DNA from: Bacteroidia bacterium
GTDB lineage: Bacteria > Bacteroidota > Bacteroidia > J057 > JADKCL01
DNA length: 64,000 bases
NCBI GenBank assembly: GCA_020635905.1
Contig: JACJYV010000005.1
Span: 434,001-498,000, forward strand
Direction of reading: 5' to 3'
The notes under the pieces: generated by a model
Told to the model about the DNA's origin: nothing
The model's input: only the letters and a program-made list of their open reading frames with translations
Database searches by the model: none
Shown here: positions 51,757-58,200 of the stretch, piece by piece
How positions within the stretch are numbered: the stretch's first letter is position 1
Layout: each line of letters opens with the position of its first letter
Program-made: the position numbers and the translations under genes

Positions 51757-51915
51757 GGGGCTGCCCCCGCTGCCAACTCCGAAATATTCGGCAGGCAGCG
51801 GGGTCGGGCCCTGCCAGGGGTTCCGTGCTCTCAGGTTCGCACCCGCCGCTCGATCAAGCCTGCTCGCGGCGGCCCTTCTGGTCCCTCAGCCACCACGGCC
51901 CGTTAGGGGTTAGGT
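51757..51915 (+). repeat. G/C-rich structured element, copy 2
   Basis: Shares ordered blocks with 12141-12289 in the opposite orientation: GCTGCCCCCGC, GCGGGGTCGGGC, CCAGGGGTTCCGT, CCCTTCTGGTCCCTCAGCC. Hairpins: CCCCGCTGCC (51765) with GGCAGCGGGG (51794), and CCGCCGC (51843) with GCGGCGG (51866). The conserved text lies between the stems, and the stems change. No coding frame fits. Confidence 0.6.
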
Positions 51916-51999
51916 GGCCCACGACAAGTCCGCTACTTTGGAGAAGTGGGGCCTTTGGCCCGGGCCTCCACCCCATCCCCCGAAATAAAACATCTGAGC

Positions 52000-52104
52000 C
52001 CTTTGGGTGCTTTGTGTTAAACCCATCCTATAAAGCGAAGCTTCTAATCAAAAACCTTTGGGTACTTTGTGTTAAACCCATCCTCTGAAGCGTAGCTTCC
52101 AATC
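52000..52104. repeat. Tandem direct repeat (2 x 50 bp, period 55)
   Basis: CCTTTGGGTGCTTTGTGTTA and CCTTTGGGTACTTTGTGTTA start two units (52000 and 52055), each continuing AACCCATCCT and ending in a GAAGCGNAGCTTC palindrome. Inverted relatives with CAACACAAAGNACCCAAAG lie at 14978 and 18980. Confidence 0.65.
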
Positions 52105-52165
52105 CCCCAAAAAAACCTCCTGACCACTTCAACTGACTCTGTGCCTCTGTGTTTTTCATCCCCCA
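52105..52165 (-). repeat. Dispersed CACAGAG repeat, copy 3 (inverted)
   Basis: On the minus strand it reads AACACAGAGGCACAGAGTCA and GTGGTCAGGAGG, matching the copies at 15023 and 18891. Confidence 0.6.
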
Positions 52166-52177
52166 TCCCATAACAGA

Positions 52178-52207
52178 AAAGGGCCGCCCCAAACAGGGCA
52201 GCCCTTT
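52178..52207 (-). terminator. Terminator of the giant adhesin gene
   Basis: AAAGGGC pairs with GCCCTTT, and after one mismatch GCCC pairs with GGGC around CAAACA. It lies 24 bp after the stop of the adhesin. Confidence 0.7.
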
Positions 52208-52230
52208 CGATTCCGCTTAACAATCTCAGG

Positions 52231-55200
52231 TTATTTCACCAGGATCAGTTTATGGGTTTTCACCTCGCCCGTGGAGCTAACCAGTTTGGCAAAGTAAATG
52301 CCCTCAGAAACTTCCGTAGGAGCAAATTCAACCGAATTCAGCTGACCTGCAGAAACCTCTTCAGAGAACAGCGTGGCAACTTCCACCCCGTTCACCGCAT
52401 ACACTTTCAGAGTCACGAAGGCATCGCTGCCCATGGTGAAACGGATCGTGGTCGTGGTGTTGAAGGGGTTCGGGAAGGCTTCGAATTTGCTGTCGGCGGC
52501 CTGGGGCTGGCTGGCAGGTTTACGGGTGTTTTTGGCACTCGTATTCAGGTCATAGGCAGCATCTTCATATTGTACGCAGCCTTCCTCGGTGTGGTAGGCC
52601 ACCAGTGGAGCACACATGCTGGCGCCGCAGCTGTTGGCATTGGGGCAAACCGTGTAGCTCACTACAAATGGCACAGGCTCGTCGTTGCTGGAACCACTGT
52701 GGTGATTGCTTCCGTGGTTGGAGCCACCGCCGTCGTTGTGACCGCTGCCTTTGTGACAACCTTTGTCCTTGCTGGCTTTGGGCTTGCCACACTCAGGCCA
52801 TCCGATGATACGGATACCCGTGATGCCGGTCAGATCGCCGTTGGTGATCAGTTCCCAGGTTACACCGTCGGGCACAACCACATTGGATACTGTACCACAG
52901 GGGATGGAAATGTCGATGAAGCTCGGCACCACGTCCTCGCTGCTGCTGCCACTTCCGTGGCCGCTGCTGCCGTGGTTATTATTGCTTCCGCCGCCATCGT
53001 TGTCACCGCTGCCCCAGCCAATCCAGGCTCTGTTGCTGCCATGGCCGCTGCCATGACCACTTCCGTGGCCGCTGCCGCTGTTGGGGTAGCACAGGGTGTC
53101 GCAGGCGATAGTCAGGGTGTAGTTCACACAACCATTCACATCCATATCCTGCTGGTTGATGTAGGTGTTCACACACAGATCAGAGCAGGCTTCGGTGTAG
53201 CAGGCCGGGCCGTCCTGGCTGCCGTGACCATTATTGTGGCCGCAGTTGCCGTGGTGACCATGGTCGCCATTATTGTGGTGGCTGTTGCCGCAGTTATTAT
53301 TTCCACAGTTACCGCCGGTGTGGTGGTTTCCATGATTGTGGTTGGAGTTACCGCAGTTGCCGTATCCGTGACCGCTTCCGCCGCCATCATTGGAGCCGTG
53401 ACCGGATCCATGACCGCTGGAGGAACCATGGCCGCTGGAAGCAACCGGAGGAGCAGGACAGTTGTTCACGCCCACGGTGGCATTGCCACAAACCGGACCG
53501 TCGCAACCCGTGGTTACACTTTCCACATACACCAGGGTGTAGGTGGTGGTCGTGGAATTGGCAGCCTGGATCATGTAGGGATTATCCATGGTGGTCACCG
53601 TGTCGTTGGCGCTGCCATCGCTGATGATAACCGTCCAGGGGCCGTCACCCGTAAAGTAAACGGGGATTTCCACCACGTCACACACACACTTGAAGGTGTC
53701 GGCGCAGCAGTCGATGGTCGCAGTTACCAGATCAAACTGGTTAACCGTAGCCGCATCAGTAGCGGTACAGCCGTTGGCATCCGTTACGGTTACACTGTAG
53801 GAACCAGCATACAGGTTGGCCGGATCTTCCACAGAAGAGCTGTAAGCCTGATTGTCGTAGGTGGTTCCGCTCCAGTTGTAGCTGTAAGGATCGCAGCTGG
53901 CGCCGCCGGTAACAGTCAGATCCAGAGATCCGTCGTTAAAACCATAGCAGGTCACATCGGTCACGTCGATCGAGGTCTGCAGCGGGGCAGGCTCAGTCAG
54001 GGTGATGGTGCAGGAAACCTGGTCGCCAACTGCGTCGGTGGTCACCACAGTGTAGGTGCCAGCCTGCAGGTTGATGGCCGTGGCGCTGGTCTGACCATCG
54101 CTCCAGAGGTAGCTGTAGGGCAGACATCCGCCGTCCACAGACACCGTAGCCTGTCCGTCTGAGAAGCCGGCGCAGCTTACGTTATAGCCGCAGGCATAGG
54201 TCGGGCTGGTGGTGGCGCAGGTCAGCGGATCGTTGGTCACGGTCACCACTGCAGAGCAGGTGCTCACGTTGCCGTTCACGTCGGTCACCGTCAGAACCAC
54301 AGTATTGGGTCCTTTGTCCGAACAATCAAAGCTGGTGATGTCCAGGCTGAGGCTCTGGATACCGCAGGCGTCGTTGCTGCCATTGTCGATATCCTGCTCA
54401 GTGATGGTTACAGGACCCGAAGGATCGGTATTGATGGTGATGCTCTGGCACAGGGCCACAGGAGCAACATTGTCTTCCACCGTCACATTGGCGGTACAGG
54501 TTGAGCTGTTACCGTTATTGTCCGTTACCGTCAGGGTCACCAGGTTAGGTGTGCCGGAGGTGGGAGCGTAAACGTGGCTGCCGAGACCGGAAATGGTATT
54601 GGTGGGATACATATCCCATTCGGTACCCAGGGTGGCGAAGGTAGCCGGGTTGGTGGTCACGCCACCGCCCACGGTTGACTTACGACGCAGGGTAACATCC
54701 ACGGTGGTGAAGCCGCCGGGAGCTGTCCAGGCCGTTCCCGGATCCTGACCGATTACACCAAAGATGTCCTCGTTCTGGTTGGTCTGGGTATTGAACAGGG
54801 CAATAGCGTCATTACCATTGTGATTAACAGAAATCACCGAAGTGGTGGGTCCAGGGTAGAAGTTGGCAAATGGATTAGCCAATACTGCTACGGCACCGTC
54901 ATTCAGGATGCCGGCAGAGCCCAGACCCGGGTTGAAGCTCGGGGTGGAAGCACCGTTGCTGTACAGTCTCAGCTGGTAGTTGGCCAGATTCACGGCTGCA
55001 CCAGTTCCGTTGTAGATCTCAATGTATTTAACCACGCTGGTACCTTCCACATATTCGCTGATGATCAGTCCCGTCATGGGAACCACACCACCCACATTAG
55101 AGCAGTTGAAAGTAGTGGGATTTGCACTCAGAGAAGCAATTCCACAGGCGTCATAGGATCCACCGTCGATATCCTGAGCGGTGAGAGAACCATTGCCACT

Positions 55201-58200
55201 GGCATCCAGTTGCACGGTGGTGTTCTGGCAGGTTGCAACCGGGGGTACGTTGTCTTCAACAGTAACCTGGGCGGTACAGCTTGAGCTGTTTCCTGCTGCA
55301 TCTGATACGGTAAGTACCACTGGGTTTTGTGAACCTGCAGGGTTGTAACCATGGTTTCCGAGTCCGGAAACATCATCCTGACCAAAGCCAGTCCATTCAG
55401 TGCCCAGGGTGGCAAATCCGGGGTTGCTGCCAGTCACGCCGCTGGTCACCGTTCCGTTGCGACGGAGGGTGCGGTTGGCAGTTGAGAGGCTGCCAGAAGT
55501 CCAGGCTGTGCCCGGATCCACCCCAATTTCACCAAAAATATCTTCCTGCTGGTTGGTTACCGTGTTGAAGATGTCGAAGGCATCGTCACCGTTCCAGTTG
55601 GCGGCGGTAATGGCGTAGGAAGTTCCGTAGTAACCAGTTGCCTGGGAGTTACGGAAGATAGCTACTGCGCCATCGGCCAGGGTGCCGGCGGCAGCCAGAG
55701 AGCTGACCGGGTTGGGGTTGGTGCTGCCATTGCTGTACAGACGGAGCTGGTAGTTGGCCATGTTGACCGGACCGCCCGTTCCGTTGTAGATCTCAACGTA
55801 TTTGGTAAATCCGGATCCTTCCACATACTCAGAAATGATCAGACCAGATGTTGCAACCGGACCTCCTACGTCAGAACAATCAAACACAGACACGTCCAGG
55901 CTTTGATTGGTGATTCCGCAATTGTCGGTGCTGCCGCTGTTGATGTCACCGGGTTGGATGGAGGTCATTCCATTCAGGCCCAGTTGCACCGTGATGTTCT
56001 GGCAGGAAGCAATGGGAGCCACGCCGTCCTCAACCGTAACGGTTGCGGTACAGGTGCTGCTGTTGCCATTGGCGTCAGAAACAGTCAGGGTTACAGTGTT
56101 TCCACCTGCATTATTGCAGGTGAAGGTGGAGGGAGAAGCATCCAGAGATGCGATTCCACATGCGTCAGAGGAGCCGCCATCGATCTGGGCACCAGAAATG
56201 GAAGCATTTCCTTCGTTATCCAGTTGGATGGTGATGTTCTGGCAAACTGCAGAGGGAGCAACATTGTCCTCTACGGTTACATTGGCGGTACAGCTGCTAA
56301 CGTTGCCGTTATTGTCGGTTACAGTCAGCACGGTGCTGTTGGAGGCGCCGCCAGCCAGGTTGTGTGAGCCCAGTCCGGACACGTCGTTGGTGGAGAATGC
56401 ATCCCACTCAGTTGCCAGAGTCGGGAAGCCAGCGCCATTCAGGGTGTTTCCGGAAAGGACGGTGGATTTACGACGGAGGGTTGCATCAGCGGTTACCAGT
56501 GAACCTGTTCCCCACTGGGATCCGGGATCCACTCCGATTTCACCAAAGATGTCAACCTGAACATTATTCACATTGTCAAACAAATCGAAAGCGTCGTCGC
56601 CGTTCCAGTTAACTGCGCCGAGAGGGAAGCTGGTTCCCGTGTAGGCAGTTGCTCCTGAATTGGCAAAAACAGCCACTTGTCCGTTGGCCAGAGTTCCGGC
56701 CGCTGCCAGAGAGCTGTTGGTGGTAACCGTAGCAGATCCGTTTGAATACAAGCGGATGCTGTAATTGGCCAGGTTCACGGGAGCGCCGGTTCCGTTGAAA
56801 ATTTCAACGTACTTGGTCAGGCCAGAACCTTCCACATACTCGGAAATGATCAGTCCGTTTGCTGTGGGCTGAGCGCTTACGTTGCTGCAATTGAAGCTGG
56901 AGTTGCTGATCGACAGGCTGGCAATGCCGCAGGCGTCATTGGAACCATTATTCACAGCCTGAGCCGTGGTGCTTCCGTTTCCGCTGGCGTCCAACTGAAC
57001 GGTTACGTCCTGGCAGATGGCATTGGGAGCCACATTGTCCTGCACGGTCACATTGGCGGAACAGGTGGAGGAATTCCCATTCACATCCGTCACGGTCAGG
57101 GTTACAGAGTTCGAACCAACATTGCTGCAGGTGAAAGCTGAATTGTTAAGGGAAAGGCTGGCGATTCCGCAAGCGTCAGATGAACCTGCGTCAATCGCAG
57201 TGGCAGAGGTGGATCCGTTTCCTGAACCATCCAGTTGTACAGTTACATCCTGGCAAAGGGCATTGGGAGCCACATTATCAAGTACGGTTACATTGGCGGT
57301 GCAGGTGCTGACGTTGCCGTTATTGTCGGTCACAGTCAGGGTTACCACAGGTCCGCCGCCGCCCATGGAAACGGGGTTTTGGGTATGAGAACCCAGTTGG
57401 GTGGCGGTGTTATTTGCGAACTGGGTCCACTCAGTAGCCAGAGCGGGGAAATCAGTGGCATTGTCTGTATTTCCGGCATAGATGCTGGCATTGCGCACCA
57501 GGGTGTGATCGGTGGTGTTGTTTCCGCCTTGTGACCAGGTGCTGGGATTCTGACCAATTTTACCGAAGATGTCAATGGGAGTACCATTTTTCTCCAGTAC
57601 CACAGCGTCATTTCCGTTATAATTGATGGAACCAGAAGTCTGATCGGCCTGGGCCAGGAAAGGAGCACCTGCTGAAGGATTGCAGATCACAAACACATCT
57701 CCATTAGCAACAGTGCCGCTCAGAGCGATGGGTGAAGCAGTGGTATTGGCGTTGGAATAAACCTTCAGGGTATAGCCCGAAAGGGAAACGCTGGCCCCTG
57801 TTCCGTTGTAGATCTCAATACATTTATTATTGCTGCTACCTTCAATGTACTCAGAGATGTACAGATCAAGCTGAGGACCGGAACCGGCAACCACGTCACT
57901 GCAGTCGAAGGAACCGTTGTCGATGGCCAGGCTGGCAATACCACAGGCATCGCTGGAGCCGCCATTTACGTCATTGGCAGTAATGCTGGCATTGCCGCTG
58001 GCATCCAGTTGCAGGGTTACATCCTGGCAATTGGCGATCGGAGCCACGTGGTCTTCCACGGTTACGGAAGCAGTACAGGTGGAAACGTTGCCATTATTGT
58101 CAGTAACTGTAAGGATTACGCTGTTGGAGCCGATGTGTCCACAGTTGAAGGTGGTGTTGCTGAGGCTGATGGAGGAAATTCCACAAGCATCATTTGAGCC

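Noticed and set aside
52252..54162. Long plus-strand open frame (636 codons) opposite the adhesin
   Set aside because: It is the mirror of a low-complexity, Gly/Ser/His-rich coding region; the minus-strand frame has a signal peptide, known domains and a T9SS tail.
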